A stretch of DNA of 64,000 nucleotides, from positions 62,001 through 126,000 of the forward strand of contig CAVPHW010000003.1 in the NCBI GenBank assembly GCA_963704835.1, in the 5' to 3' direction. Within the stretch, counting starts at the first letter, position 1. The number at the start of each line of letters is the position of its first letter. Positions 18,090 to 27,445 of this stretch are shown here, piece by piece. The notes beneath the pieces are model-generated. The model worked only from the letters and a program-made list of their open reading frames with translations. It was not told the origin of the DNA and made no database searches. Origin of the DNA: GCA-2746605 sp963704835. GTDB taxonomy: Bacteria; Bacteroidota; Ignavibacteria; Ignavibacteriales; Melioribacteraceae. Made by a program: the position numbers and the translations under genes.

Positions 18090-18248
18090 GTGGAAAATTT
18101 AATCCAATTTTTTGAAAATAATTCAATCTATATAGTTCTTGTAATCGTTTTAACAATTTGGGGAGGCATATTTGTCTTTTTAAATTCATTAGATAAAAGA
18201 TTGAAACAGATTGAAACAGAATTAAAGGAGTCTAATAATGAAAAATAA
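18090..18248 (+). CDS. CcmD-like small membrane protein
   Basis: A 52-residue frame starting at GTG 18090, 9 nt after ccmC, encodes one membrane helix (IYIVLVIVLTIWGGIFVFL) followed by a charged coiled tail (DKRLKQIETELKES). It overlaps the ccmE start by 11 nt. Size, topology and position match CcmD, which in System I helps release haem-loaded CcmE from CcmC. The sequence is too short for a firm family assignment, so the name rests mainly on context. Confidence 0.7.
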   Translation: MENLIQFFENNSIYIVLVIVLTIWGGIFVFLNSLDKRLKQIETELKESNNEK

Positions 18249-18627
18249 ATATATGTTTGGTGGTGTTATTATTGTTGTATTTTTAGGAATAATGTCCTAC
18301 CTGTTTACACAAACTAGTATTTCCTATGAAGAAGATTTTAGGGAGATAGTAAAAACATCCAAAACAATAAAAGCTACTGGAAGCTGGGTTAAAGCAAAAA
18401 GCTATAATGTTGATAAAGCAAATAAGCAATTCTCATTTTTTATGGAAGATTATCATGGCAATGAGTTAAAGGTCATTTATAATGGATCAATTCCAAATAA
18501 TTTTGAATCCGCTACTTCAGTTGTTGTTACTGGAAAATATCAAGATGGTTCATTTCATGCAGATGACATCTTAACCAAATGTCCTTCCAAATATGAAGAA
18601 AAATTTGATGAATCCTCAAAATCATAA
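18238..18627 (+). CDS. ccmE: CcmE, cysteine-type haem chaperone
   Basis: A 129-residue protein: an N-terminal membrane anchor (YMFGGVIIVVFLGIMSYLF), then an OB-fold beta barrel (KATGSWVKAKSYNVD, FSFFMEDYHGNELKVIYNG, VVVTGKYQDGSFHADDILTKC). The haem-binding site, HxxxY in enterobacteria, is here Cys115-P-S-K-Tyr119. Cysteine-type CcmE proteins are known in archaea and some deltaproteobacteria, linked to a variant System I. The gene overlaps the ccmD-like frame and precedes ccmF by 18 nt. It should hold haem covalently on the periplasmic side before transfer by CcmF. Confidence 0.93.
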   Translation: MKNKYMFGGVIIVVFLGIMSYLFTQTSISYEEDFREIVKTSKTIKATGSWVKAKSYNVDKANKQFSFFMEDYHGNELKVIYNGSIPNNFESATSVVVTGKYQDGSFHADDILTKCPSKYEEKFDESSKS

Positions 18628-18645
18628 AGAGAAAGGTAAATTAGC

Positions 18646-21060
18646 ATGATAGGGAATATAGTTTTAACACTTGGCTTATTAGCCGGGTTGTTTTCATTTA
18701 CAATGTATTACTTTTCTCATAAAGGTTATACAAACACTTTAGTAAAAGCAAGAATTGGGTATCACACTGCTGCAGTATTGATTATTGTTGCAAGTCTGAT
18801 TTTAGTTCACGCAATACTTACACATCAATATCAGTATAATTATATTTTTAATTATAGTGGAAGCGGGATGTCAACGGGTCTTCTTCTTTCAACTTTTTGG
18901 GGTGGTCAAGAGGGAAGTTTCTTGCTTTGGACTTTATTCACCGCAATTGTTGGAATTGTTCTTTTAGAGTATACATCCAAAAGAGGAGATTTAGAACCAA
19001 GAGTAATGATGGTTTTCACTCTTAGTCTAACTTTTCTTTTAATTCTTGTTAACCCATTACTTAAAAGCCCGTTTAACTATATCTGGATGGATCCAAGTTT
19101 TATTGAGATAAAAAATATAAGCAATCAATATCTCTCACTTCCATTCATTAAGAATTTTTTATTTGAAGATGCTGCTGCCGGAAAAAGTTTTATTAGAATA
19201 GATTCACAATTACATGCTCAATTGTTGGCTAGTGGCATAACGATGAATCAGTTTATTATTGAAGGGAAAGGATTGAATCCATTATTGCAAAATTTTTGGA
19301 TGCAAATTCACCCACCAATATTGTTTGTAGGATTTGCAATGTCTGCTGTTCCATTTGCATTTGCTAATGCCGCAATAATTAAAAATGAATATAGAGAATG
19401 GGTTAAACAAGCTTTTCCTTGGATGTTAATTGGAAACATGGTATTAGGCTTAGCAATTATGCTTGGCGGTTATTGGGCTTATGGTATTTTAGGCTGGGGT
19501 GGATATTGGGGTTGGGATCCTGTTGAGAACTCAAGTTTAATTCCTTGGTTAGTTGGTGTTGCAGCAATCCATACTCTTTTAATACAAAAGAAAACTCAAT
19601 CAAGTGGTGGAGCAGGAAGGTTTGTAAAAACCAATTTAATTCTTGCAATGCTTACTTATATATTTGTTTTATATAGTACATTTCTTACAAGAAGCGGAAT
19701 ACTGGGCGATTCTTCCGTCCATTCTTTTACTGAACCTGGTATGCTTGTCTATTTAATGCTTGTCATTTTTATGCTTACATTTTTGTTTATGGGGTCAGCT
19801 GGATTTATTTATCGTTGGAAAACACTGAATGAAGATTTTCAAGGAGAAGAGAGTGTTTTGTCCAGAGAATTAGCTTTATTTACTGGAGCAGTAGCAATTA
19901 TAGCTTCTACAATTATTGTATTTGCCGGTACTTCGGCACCAATTTTTGGGCAAGCAGTTGAAATTAGATTTTATGATGAACTCAATTTACCTATAGCTAT
20001 TATTATTGGTCTTTTGAACGGATTTAGTCTCTTACTTAAATGGAAAGCTGATAAGGGAGTGGACATTTTAAATAAACTTATGGTGCCAATTGGAATCGCT
20101 TTTGTGCTTACATTAGGCGTTGTATTTATTGGTAAAGTTTATGAAGTAATGTTAATTCTGCTATCATTTTCTTCTATTTTTTCCTTGGTTGTAAATTTTG
20201 AAATTGCCTATAAAATTGCAAGAAAAAAGGCATCGCATTTAGGTGCCTATATTGCACACATTGGTATAGCATTGTTTTTATTGGGAGTTGTTGCCACTGG
20301 AGGTTTTTCAGAACAAGATTCAATTGATTTAGAAAAAAATCAAAAGGCCAATATCTTTGGTTATGATCTTACTTTTCTAGGTTACAACAAAATAGCAAAT
20401 ACTGAGAAGTTTCAGTTTAACATAAAAGTTGAAAAAGGTGGATCATCTAAAACAATTTCTCCAGTAATGTTTGTCTCTTCAATGAACAATAGTTTAATGA
20501 GAGAACCTGCCATCTGGACAATGTTCACAAAAGATTTTTATGTTACACCCTTAAGTTATGAAGATGGAGATCAAACTGGTCATGAAGGACATGCTGAGCA
20601 AGGTTTGAATGTAGAAATTAAAAAAGGTGAAAGTCTAGATTATAAAGGAAATAAAATATTATTTGAAAGTTTTGATTTCCCTGAAGATGCTATGTCTGCA
20701 ATGATGGGCGGTGGAAATTTTGAGATAGGTGCAAATTTAGTTGTTCAAGCTTACGACAAAAAGAAATATGCTATTGAACCAAAAATGAAAAACGCTGAAG
20801 GTGTTCGTTCATTTATTTCTTCAGAAATTCCGGAACTTGATCTTAAAGTTGAAATGACAAATTTAAATGCAGGTGGTTCAGTCAACTTGATTTTGAGTAG
20901 TTTGTCTGGCGGGGATAAAGTAGAAGTTATTCAAACTCCTAAAGAAATTCTTTCCATTGAGGCAAGTATTAAACCGTTTATTAATTTAGTTTGGACCGGT
21001 GTAATTTTAATGGTTATTGGATTTATCTTATCTGCAGTTAAAAGAACAAAAGAAACTTAA
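18646..21060 (+). CDS. ccmF: CcmF, haem lyase subunit of cytochrome c maturation
   Basis: An 804-residue membrane protein with about 15 hydrophobic segments, the WWD-type motif (GWGGYWGWDPVENSSLIPWL), the conserved FWMQIHPPILFVGFA segment and FLTRSGILGDSSVHSF, all hallmarks of CcmF. A periplasmic domain (about 565-770) precedes the last helix (FINLVWTGVILMVIGFILSAV). CcmF with CcmH joins haem to apocytochromes; no ccmH or ccmG is visible here. A copy of just the last helix and tail occurs at 23160-23249. The gene ends the ccm operon at a strong terminator. Confidence 0.95.
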   Translation: MIGNIVLTLGLLAGLFSFTMYYFSHKGYTNTLVKARIGYHTAAVLIIVASLILVHAILTHQYQYNYIFNYSGSGMSTGLLLSTFWGGQEGSFLLWTLFTAIVGIVLLEYTSKRGDLEPRVMMVFTLSLTFLLILVNPLLKSPFNYIWMDPSFIEIKNISNQYLSLPFIKNFLFEDAAAGKSFIRIDSQLHAQLLASGITMNQFIIEGKGLNPLLQNFWMQIHPPILFVGFAMSAVPFAFANAAIIKNEYREWVKQAFPWMLIGNMVLGLAIMLGGYWAYGILGWGGYWGWDPVENSSLIPWLVGVAAIHTLLIQKKTQSSGGAGRFVKTNLILAMLTYIFVLYSTFLTRSGILGDSSVHSFTEPGMLVYLMLVIFMLTFLFMGSAGFIYRWKTLNEDFQGEESVLSRELALFTGAVAIIASTIIVFAGTSAPIFGQAVEIRFYDELNLPIAIIIGLLNGFSLLLKWKADKGVDILNKLMVPIGIAFVLTLGVVFIGKVYEVMLILLSFSSIFSLVVNFEIAYKIARKKASHLGAYIAHIGIALFLLGVVATGGFSEQDSIDLEKNQKANIFGYDLTFLGYNKIANTEKFQFNIKVEKGGSSKTISPVMFVSSMNNSLMREPAIWTMFTKDFYVTPLSYEDGDQTGHEGHAEQGLNVEIKKGESLDYKGNKILFESFDFPEDAMSAMMGGGNFEIGANLVVQAYDKKKYAIEPKMKNAEGVRSFISSEIPELDLKVEMTNLNAGGSVNLILSSLSGGDKVEVIQTPKEILSIEASIKPFINLVWTGVILMVIGFILSAVKRTKET

Positions 21061-21086
21061 TTTTATTAATCTATAAAATTAGCATT

Positions 21087-21120
21087 AAGGATCAAATTGG
21101 AAAATTTGGTCCTTTTTTTT
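21087..21120 (+). terminator. Rho-independent terminator of the ccm operon
   Basis: The stem AAGGATCAAATT / AATTTGGTCCTT (one G-T pair) is followed by T8. Confidence 0.92.
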
Positions 21121-21220
21121 GCTTTCCCTAGATTATTTTCAGATTAATACTTTAATGTATCACTTTCAATTTTTTTATTAGCTTTTTATTTAGTTAACTT
21201 AAAATATTTTGAAAAATGAT

Positions 21221-21293
21221 GTCAATTAATCTGCATTGCTTATTTTTAGTTTTCAAAGTAATTTATCAAAAACAAACAGAATTTATCATGAAA
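21221..21293 (+). repeat. Leader-type repeat, copy 1
   Basis: This stretch (from GTCAATTAATCTGCATTG to the ATGAA at 21289) aligns with 27368-27445, the leader of the small lipoprotein gene; blocks such as ATTAATCTGCATTG, CAAAGTAATTT and ATGAA are shared. Here the ATG opens only a short broken frame, so a 5' region seems to have been copied without its gene. The rest of 21121-21707 holds no intact gene. Confidence 0.6.
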
Positions 21294-21384
21294 GATATTT
21301 ACCGTATTCTCCAAGCCTATAAAATAGTATCTATTTTCTCTTTGGAAACAACATCAGGAGCATAAGGGCTATTATTGCAATCAA

Positions 21385-21463
21385 TTGCACAAAACCTTCA
21401 TCTTCAAAATTCATTTTTTAATGAGTTTGCTATTTTTTTCATCTTCAACTATTAATATTTCAT
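21385..21463 (-). pseudogene. Relic of a response-regulator N-terminus
   Basis: Reading the minus strand from ATG 21463, pieces in different frames spell the start of an OmpR-type receiver: MK, LIVEDEK, IANSLK, NFEDEGF. It closely resembles the N-terminus of the decayed regulator at 25361 (MKILIAEDEKIIANSLVKNF). About 26 residues are recognisable, with several frameshifts; nothing beyond can be followed. Confidence 0.5.
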
Positions 21464-21553
21464 CTTAGATTCTTCATTCAATACAATACATAAAATAGTC
21501 TAGCAAAACCACTTACTTAAATTGTGAAAAAGTATTTCATTTTGTAAGTGCCC

Positions 21554-21579
21554 CAATTATGAAAAAATTTTCATAATTG
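21554..21579. promoter_or_regulatory. 26-bp palindrome upstream of the collagen-like cytochrome
   Basis: CAATTATGAAAA-AA-TTTTCATAATTG is a perfect 12-bp inverted repeat with a 2-base centre, about 130 bp before ATG 21708. No T run follows it, so an operator is more likely than a terminator. The binding protein is not known. Confidence 0.4.
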
Positions 21580-21707
21580 AATTCTTTACTATTATGTAAC
21601 TTTTTATCAATTTTCATATATAAAAATATATAAAAAGATGAGATTGTATTATTCATCATGCTAGTTAAAAAAGAACAATATAATTCTTAACATTTAGAGG
21701 ATACATT

Positions 21708-22838
21708 ATGAGAAACAAAAAAAACAGAAGTTATTTACTTAATTTGTTTGCTGTTCTATCATTTTTTCTAATGATAGGTCTAATTGGTTGTGAAGGACCA
21801 GAAGGTCCTGCAGGACCACAAGGGGAACAGGGAGAACAAGGGGAACAAGGAGATCAAGGACCAGCCGGTAAAGATGGTATTAATGGTGTTAATGGTGCTG
21901 ATGGTGCTGATGGTCTTGATATGACATCTAGTGCTTGCACAAGCTGCCATAATGATGATGTCATTATGGAAAAACGATTTGAATTAGATATGGCTGACCA
22001 TGCAACTTTTCCAAATTCTCTAAGCCGTGGCGGTAGCGTAGGATGCGGACGTTGCCATTCTCATGAGAATTTCAGAACCTATGTTCAAACAGGTGCTGAT
22101 GTAGCAAGAGAAACTGTTACAGGGTTGACTTGTAAGTCTTGCCATAAATTACACGATGATGGCAATGTAGGTAATTTCTCCTATGACGTACTAGTTACTA
22201 CTCCTCCTACGACTTTAACCGACGTCAATATATCCTTTGGTGCAAATGCTGCAACTAACTTATGCTTACAGTGCCATCAACCTCGTCGAGACTATTCAAC
22301 ATATGATAGTACTCCAGCAGATGGTACAGATTCAGTTTCAATTACAAGTGCCCATGCCGGACCACATTATAGTCAGACAGGTTCCAATCTTTTTGGTTTT
22401 GGTGCTGATGACAGAAATGGTACTGTTAATTTAAAACAAGGTGCAATGGTTCATGCTACTGGTGCTAGCTGTGTTTCTTGCCATATGGGTGCAAACAGTA
22501 ACCATAACTTTGCGGCTGTTGTTAAAAATTGTCAAACTTGCCATTCTGGAGCTTCAAGTATAGATATCAATGGTGCTGCAACAAAAATGCATGATGCAGT
22601 TGTTGTAATTGAAGCAAAATTAGTTGAAATAGGCTGGTATTCAGTAGATGGTGACGGAATAAGTAGTAATGCTTCTAGTAGTAAACCACTTAAAATGTCA
22701 GGTCCAGAATTTTCAGCTTTTTGGAACTATAATATAATTCATTCAGATCATGGTGCATTTTATCATAATCCACCGTATGCTAAAGCAATGATAAATAGTA
22801 TTGAAGAAAATCTTGGGATGACTCTTACTACTTGGTAA
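21708..22838 (+). CDS. Six-haem cytochrome c lipoprotein with a collagen-like N-terminus
   Basis: A 376-residue protein with a signal and lipobox (MIGLIGC), then a collagen-like Gly-X-Y run (EGPEGPAGPQGEQGEQ, continuing GDQGPAGKDGINGVNGADG) of about 16 triplets, then six CXXCH motifs: CTSCH, CGRCH, CKSCH, CLQCH, CVSCH, CQTCH. No terminal sorting domain. The lipid anchor and extended stalk suggest a cytochrome held away from the outer membrane, a spacer to a redox partner. The gene is intact, starts after AGAGG and ends at a terminator; it stands alone between relics. Collagen stalks on cytochromes are unusual. Confidence 0.93.
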   Translation: MRNKKNRSYLLNLFAVLSFFLMIGLIGCEGPEGPAGPQGEQGEQGEQGDQGPAGKDGINGVNGADGADGLDMTSSACTSCHNDDVIMEKRFELDMADHATFPNSLSRGGSVGCGRCHSHENFRTYVQTGADVARETVTGLTCKSCHKLHDDGNVGNFSYDVLVTTPPTTLTDVNISFGANAATNLCLQCHQPRRDYSTYDSTPADGTDSVSITSAHAGPHYSQTGSNLFGFGADDRNGTVNLKQGAMVHATGASCVSCHMGANSNHNFAAVVKNCQTCHSGASSIDINGAATKMHDAVVVIEAKLVEIGWYSVDGDGISSNASSSKPLKMSGPEFSAFWNYNIIHSDHGAFYHNPPYAKAMINSIEENLGMTLTTW

Positions 22839-22860
22839 TCAACAAAATATAATTTGTATA

Positions 22861-22890
22861 AAAAAGGGAATCAATTGGTTCCCTTTTTTT
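22861..22890 (+). terminator. Rho-independent terminator
   Basis: AAAGGGAA / TTCCCTTT stem around TCAATTGG, followed by a run of T. Confidence 0.92.
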
Positions 22891-22899
22891 TTGTTTAAA

Positions 22900-23159
22900 A
22901 TTTAAACTGGTATAAAAATCAGCCTCCACTCAAAACTCCTAACTTGGCAATTGTTAATCAAACAATATTCTGGTGTACCTCAACCAGTAAAGAGATTTAC
23001 TTTGTATCAAGCATTGTCAGTTATTGGGGGTTTCATCAATGCTAGTTTTATGGATGAAGACAGTCCCCGAATACTTGTGATAGTACATGAGTGTATAATT
23101 TAATTACAGATAAATAGGTTCCTAAAAAGGGATTGCACTTGGAAGGAGTTCTTAAAGCT
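22900..23159 (+). other. Non-coding stretch with a possible transposase fragment
   Basis: No intact gene. One frame between about 22940 and 23100 reads WQLLIKQYSGVPQPVKRFTL and then YQALSVIGGFINASFMDEDS, faintly like the C-terminal part of IS4-type transposases (the TLxxALxxIxGF pattern). It is too short and divergent to name with confidence. Confidence 0.25.
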
Positions 23160-23249
23160 ATGGATGTTAAAAATTTAGTTTGGAAGGGTGTTATTTTAAC
23201 TGTTATCGGGTTTATTTTAACTGTTGTTAAGGGGACTAAGGAGACTTAA
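23160..23249 (+). pseudogene. Orphan C-terminal fragment of a CcmF-like gene
   Basis: The frame encodes MDVKNLVWKGVILTVIGFIL followed by TVVKGTKET and stop. The real ccmF ends NLVWTGVILMVIGFILSAVKRTKET, so this is a partial copy or a remnant of a second ccmF. The DNA also matches across the stop codon (GAGACTTAATTTT versus GAAACTTAATTTT). The rest of the gene is missing. Its stop overlaps the end of the decayed kinase on the other strand by 3 nt. Confidence 0.8.
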
Positions 23250-24683
23250 TTTTCATCTAATCTTAAATAAGGAAGTGTTATTATAAAAATGCTTCCCTTA
23301 GGTTTATTATCTGACACTTTAATTGATCCTCCCATTGCTTCCGTAACAGATTTTACTAAACTTAACCCTAATCCGTAACCACTAACCTTGTTCACATGCA
23401 TCTGTATCAACCCTATAAAATCTTTGGAAAATTTTTGTTTTTTCACTCATCAGAGAATTCCAATTCCCGAATCAATAATACCTCAATGATGTTAAAACAT
23501 TATCCACTTAATCTAGAAACAACCTCAACTGCGGAATCAGAAGGAGAATACTTAATTGCGTTATTAATTAAATTTTGAACTACAATTGAAAAGATATTCT
23601 GAATCACCACGCAAAGGTAAATATTATCTTCAATGTTAAATTTAATATTAGAACTTTGCGTAAATTTTTTCAATGTCGTGTTTTAAATAAGTTGGAAAGA
23701 TGAAAGACATTTTTATTGTTTGAACAAGCATTGCATCCTCTAGACATTATCAGCATAGTCTTAACCATTGATATCATTCTATCAGTCTGAGTTTTTAAAA
23801 TATTGCAAGTCTCTTTGTACTCTTCTATCGGATGATCTCTTTTAAGAATATAATCCAAGTTCTGCATTAATGGCTGTTAGATGGTGTCATTAAGCTGATG
23901 AGAAGCATTATCCGTAAAATGAGTTATCTCAGTAATCTGACTCTCAAGTCTATCAAAAGAGTAATTTAGAGTAATCTTTAACCGACCTAACTCATCATTG
24001 GGCACGGCTTCATAAACCAACCGCTCACTTAAATTGGTTGCGGTAATTCTGTTAGATATTTCAATTATTTTATTTATTGGATTATAACTTTTCTTGGCTA
24101 GGAATAGACTTAATAAAACTTATTAGTGAAATTACAAGCGGTAGGGCAAAAATATTAAACCAAAAAACATCTCTTTAATCATTTCATTAAAACTGATGAA
24201 TGAATTGTTGAAAGCTGAATAAATCCAATATGTTCTATCGTTCATTGGTTTATCAGACGTTTATAAATTGTCCTTAATCTTTGATCGCGAATATAGAAGT
24301 CTTCAAAATAATATGGAGTGAAGTGCGTTCGGAAATCCTATTAGAATTTCTGAGAAATTATCTAAATTTCGACTTCGTAAAAAGATTTTGCCTTCTAGAG
24401 TCGTAAACATTAAGAAAAAACGGTCTTTCAGTAACAGTTTGGAAATCTGCTTCTTGCTAATTCCTTTGTGGATAATACTTTTACCGAATCATCAACTACT
24501 TCAACGGTATGCAAAATATGTTCTAATTCATGCTCTAACTGATATATCAATTCCACCAATTAATGAGATAGTTTAAAATGAATGAGAGTGAACAAAAGAA
24601 ATGTTATATACAGACCAATCATTACACCTGCATTCCAAAGCGCAATGTGTCTGAATGCTTTTACTAATAAATGGGTTTTTCAT
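23246..24683 (-). pseudogene. Decayed OmpR-partner histidine kinase
   Basis: Minus-strand pieces show a membrane sensor kinase: an N-terminus overlapping the regulator stop (TAATG), a HisKA-like stretch (NASHQL, then QNLDYILKRDHPIEEYK) and a C-terminal G-box (GYGLGLSLVKSVTEAMGGSI) ending LPYLRLDEN. Frames change many times and the central ATPase region is not readable through. Together with the following relic it was an OmpR-type two-component pair. The number of breaks is too large for homopolymer error alone. Confidence 0.75.
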
Positions 24684-25361
24684 TATTCAGTTATAAAAAG
24701 ATATCCTTCGCCGTAAATAGTTCTGAATATACCTTTTATCGGAATCAGATTCTAATTTTTTTCGGCAGATTTTTTACCGTAACTTCAACAATATTTGTAT
24801 CGGGTGTAAAAGGAAGTTCCCAAACATCGCGGCAGAGTTGCTCTTTATTTAGAATTCGTCCTTTATTCTCAATAAAGTACTTTAGATAGATCAAATTCTT
24901 TCTCAGATAGTTTGATATTTTCTTCTTTAATTTTAAGGATTCTAGTAAAAAGATTTAGTTCTACATTATCGAAGGAAACCAATGTTCTTGTATGTGGAAT
25001 TGTATCTTCTGTTAACAGCCAAGATTCTTGCCATTACTTCATCAAAAGAGAATGGTTTAGTTATATAATCATCAGCTCCAAGGTTTAGAGCTTCAATTTT
25101 ATTAGATATTTCAGATAGGGCAGTTAGTAGATATAATCGGTTTATTATAACCCGAATTTCGTAAGTTTACTGCAAACCTCAATTCCACTTAATTTAGGCA
25201 TTCTCCAATCAAGTAAAATTACATCATAATCATTTTCTGATACTAATTCTAAAGCTTCCTCACCATTCAATTGCATGGCTGGGTTCATGACCTTCTTCCT
25301 TAAAGTTTTTTACTAAGGAATTAGCAATAATTTTTTCATCTTCTGCAATTAGTATTTTCAT
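24683..25361 (-). pseudogene. Decayed OmpR-family response regulator
   Basis: Starts at ATG 25361 (MKILIAEDEKIIANSLVKNF), shifts frame near 25275, continues as NGEEALELVSENDYDVILLD with the phospho-acceptor aspartate and WRMPKLSG, and ends in a winged-helix domain (KLSEKEFDL, FIENKGRILNKEQLCRDVW, DTNIVEVTVKNL, GYLFITE). Several frameshifts and stops are present. The product would have been a transcription factor of about 225 residues; its targets are unknown, though the neighbouring cytochromes are candidates. Confidence 0.8.
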
Positions 25362-25519
25362 AATATTCTCAAAATATGGTGCTAAAATACAGTATTATGA
25401 TCAACAAACTTACATTCAAACAAATATGAAAAATTATTAATAATTGTTTTAGTGGAATTAGTATTGGACGGAGGTATTTTTACTCAGTAAAATTTTCTAA
25501 TAAAATAAGGATTCACTAA

Positions 25520-27038
25520 ATGAAAAAACTCTTACTACTTTTAGTTATGGGTTGTTTTTTGTACTCTTTTCCGGTTATGGCTCAAGAGTATGCTGGTAGT
25601 GCTGCTTGTAAAGGTTGCCATTCTGGGAAACATGCTGACTGGTTAACTTCAGGTCATCCATATAAAATTCAAAAATTAGATGGAAATCAGGGTCCAGTTT
25701 ATCCAGCTTATACAGCTGAAAAAGTTGTTGGCTCACAAGTTAATTATACATTAAAACCAGGTGTTCCGCAACCACCTAAAGGATATACTTGGGATCAAGT
25801 TGGTTTTGTAATTGGCGGATTTCATTCAAACGCTCGTTTTATGGATAAAGAAGGTTATAGAATTTTTGGTGATAGTACTCAATATAATTTGATTACAGAC
25901 AAATGGGTTCCTTATGAAGGAACTGCACCTGGTAAGGGTTCATACAGTTATGGATGTTATAAATGCCATACAACAGGTGCAAGTGCAACAAAAACTCCAG
26001 AATTTGATGCTTATCCAGGTATTGAAGGAAGTTGGGTTGAAGGTGGTATTAGGTTGCGAAGGTTGTCATGGTCCATCAAAAGATCATACTACAAACTTTT
26101 CAACAATAAAACCTCCAAAAGAAGGACTTGCAACATGTAATACATGCCATGCAAGAGACAGAGGAGCTTCATATGCATGGGATAAGAGAGTTGAATGGAG
26201 AAAACAAACAGTTAGTGGTGTTGCAACCGGATTTATTCGTCACCGAGAACAAGGCGATATGATGCTAAACTCTAAACACGAAAAAGCTGGAATGACTTGT
26301 GCAACTTGCCATGAACCCACATAAGAGTGTTTATTATGAAAATGGTGGATTAAGAGCTGATAAAACTTGTGAATCATGCCATGCAAATAAAGTTATTCCT
26401 GGTCATGGTTTAGAAAAAGCTCACATGTGTTGATTGCCATATGCCTTTTGCAGCGAAAAATGGTGACGTAAAAACTCCTTGGATTGCTGAACAAAGTGCT
26501 CATTTCTGGAATATTATTACTGAACCTATAACTATGCATGAAAATGTTGATACTATTGGCGGGTTCTTTCTTCACAAAGTTAGATGCTAATGGCGCTGGT
26601 GGAGTTACTTTGGATTATGCATGTATGCAATGCCATACTGACTAAAGACGTTGCTTGGGCTTCTGCTTATGCTAAAAACATACATGCTGGATTAGTTTCT
26701 GTTGCTGGTAAACAAGCGAGATACCAAGTGCATATACAATTAACACAAAACTATCCTAACCCATTTAACCCATCAACTAAAATTGATTTTTCATTACCAC
26801 AATCAGGTAAATGTTTCTTTAAAGGTATACTCAATCAATGGTCAGTTAGTTGATACTATTAAAGATGAAGAACATGGCTGCTGGAAGACACACAATTAGT
26901 TACAATGCTTCTAATTTATCAAGTGGTGTTTATGTGTATGCAATTCAATCAGGTCAATTCTCATACAGCAGAAAAATGATTTTATTAAATAAAAGTTTCC
27001 TATATGTGAATGATGTAAAAGAACCCGGTCAATATTGA
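25520..27038 (+). CDS. Eight-haem secreted cytochrome c with T9SS sorting domain, frameshifted
   Basis: A signal peptide (MKKLLLLLVMGCFLYSFPVMAQ) is followed by eight haem motifs that must be read across frames: CKGCH, CYKCH, CEGCH, CNTCH, CATCH, CESCH, CVDCH, CMQCH. The C-terminus is a T9SS sorting domain: LTQNYPNPFNPSTKIDF, later ASNLSSGVYVYAIQSG and YSRKMILL. At least five single-base shifts (near 26053, 26320, 26430, 26570-26640, 26815-26870) break a frame of about 500 residues. Export through T9SS would place it on the cell surface or outside. If the shifts are real the gene is dead; the intact haem spacing suggests recent damage or sequence error. Confidence 0.82.
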
Positions 27039-27050
27039 TCGGGTTTTTTT
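27022..27050 (+). terminator. Rho-independent terminator of the eight-haem cytochrome
   Basis: A 12-bp imperfect palindrome AACCCGGTCAAT / ATTGATCGGGTT followed by T7. Confidence 0.92.
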
Positions 27051-27367
27051 ATCTTATTCGCTATTTAATTTGTCGTCAAAGTCTCGCTATCCTAGAATTG
27101 TTATTACATAACTGGACAATTCTCCAACCAATCTACTAAGTCATGTTACTATATAAAGACTGCCATTTCGAATTCTTCAACTGCAGACCGGAATGTATAA
27201 GCTCTCTAAAGTTTAAAATTTAGATTGGTTTGGCAAAATATTTAGTTATTTACATACTTGGCAGCAGACATACGGTGTGTCAAAAGGACCCTATTGAGCA
27301 GAATCTTATTCTACCGCTAATAGAAATATCCTAAGCTTCAGGAATTCAAAGGCAAATTTGAAATAGG

Positions 27368-27445
27368 GTCAAATTAATCTGCATTGATTAATTGATTTAT
27401 TACAAAGTAATTTTTCAAATAACAAATAGAGAATTCAACATGAAG
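27368..27445 (+). repeat. Leader-type repeat, copy 2
   Basis: Second copy of the segment seen at 21221-21293, here leading into the lipoprotein start at 27440. The preceding 27051-27367 holds no gene that I can support; it has a 9-bp inverted repeat GACCCTATT (27287-27295) / AATAGGGTC (27362-27370) that ends at the repeat. Confidence 0.6.

Noticed and set aside
22944..22960. Sigma-54 promoter TTGGCAATTGTTAATCA
   Set aside because: The -12 half is wrong (TTAATCA) and there is no gene directly downstream.
22940..23100. IS4-type transposase C-terminus
   Set aside because: Resemblance is limited to a short TLxxALxxIxGF pattern with no catalytic residues or terminal repeats; kept only as a low-confidence note.
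27051..27367. Gene in the gap before the small lipoprotein
   Set aside because: All frames are short and unlike known proteins; the 9-bp inverted repeat there is too short to support a mobile element.
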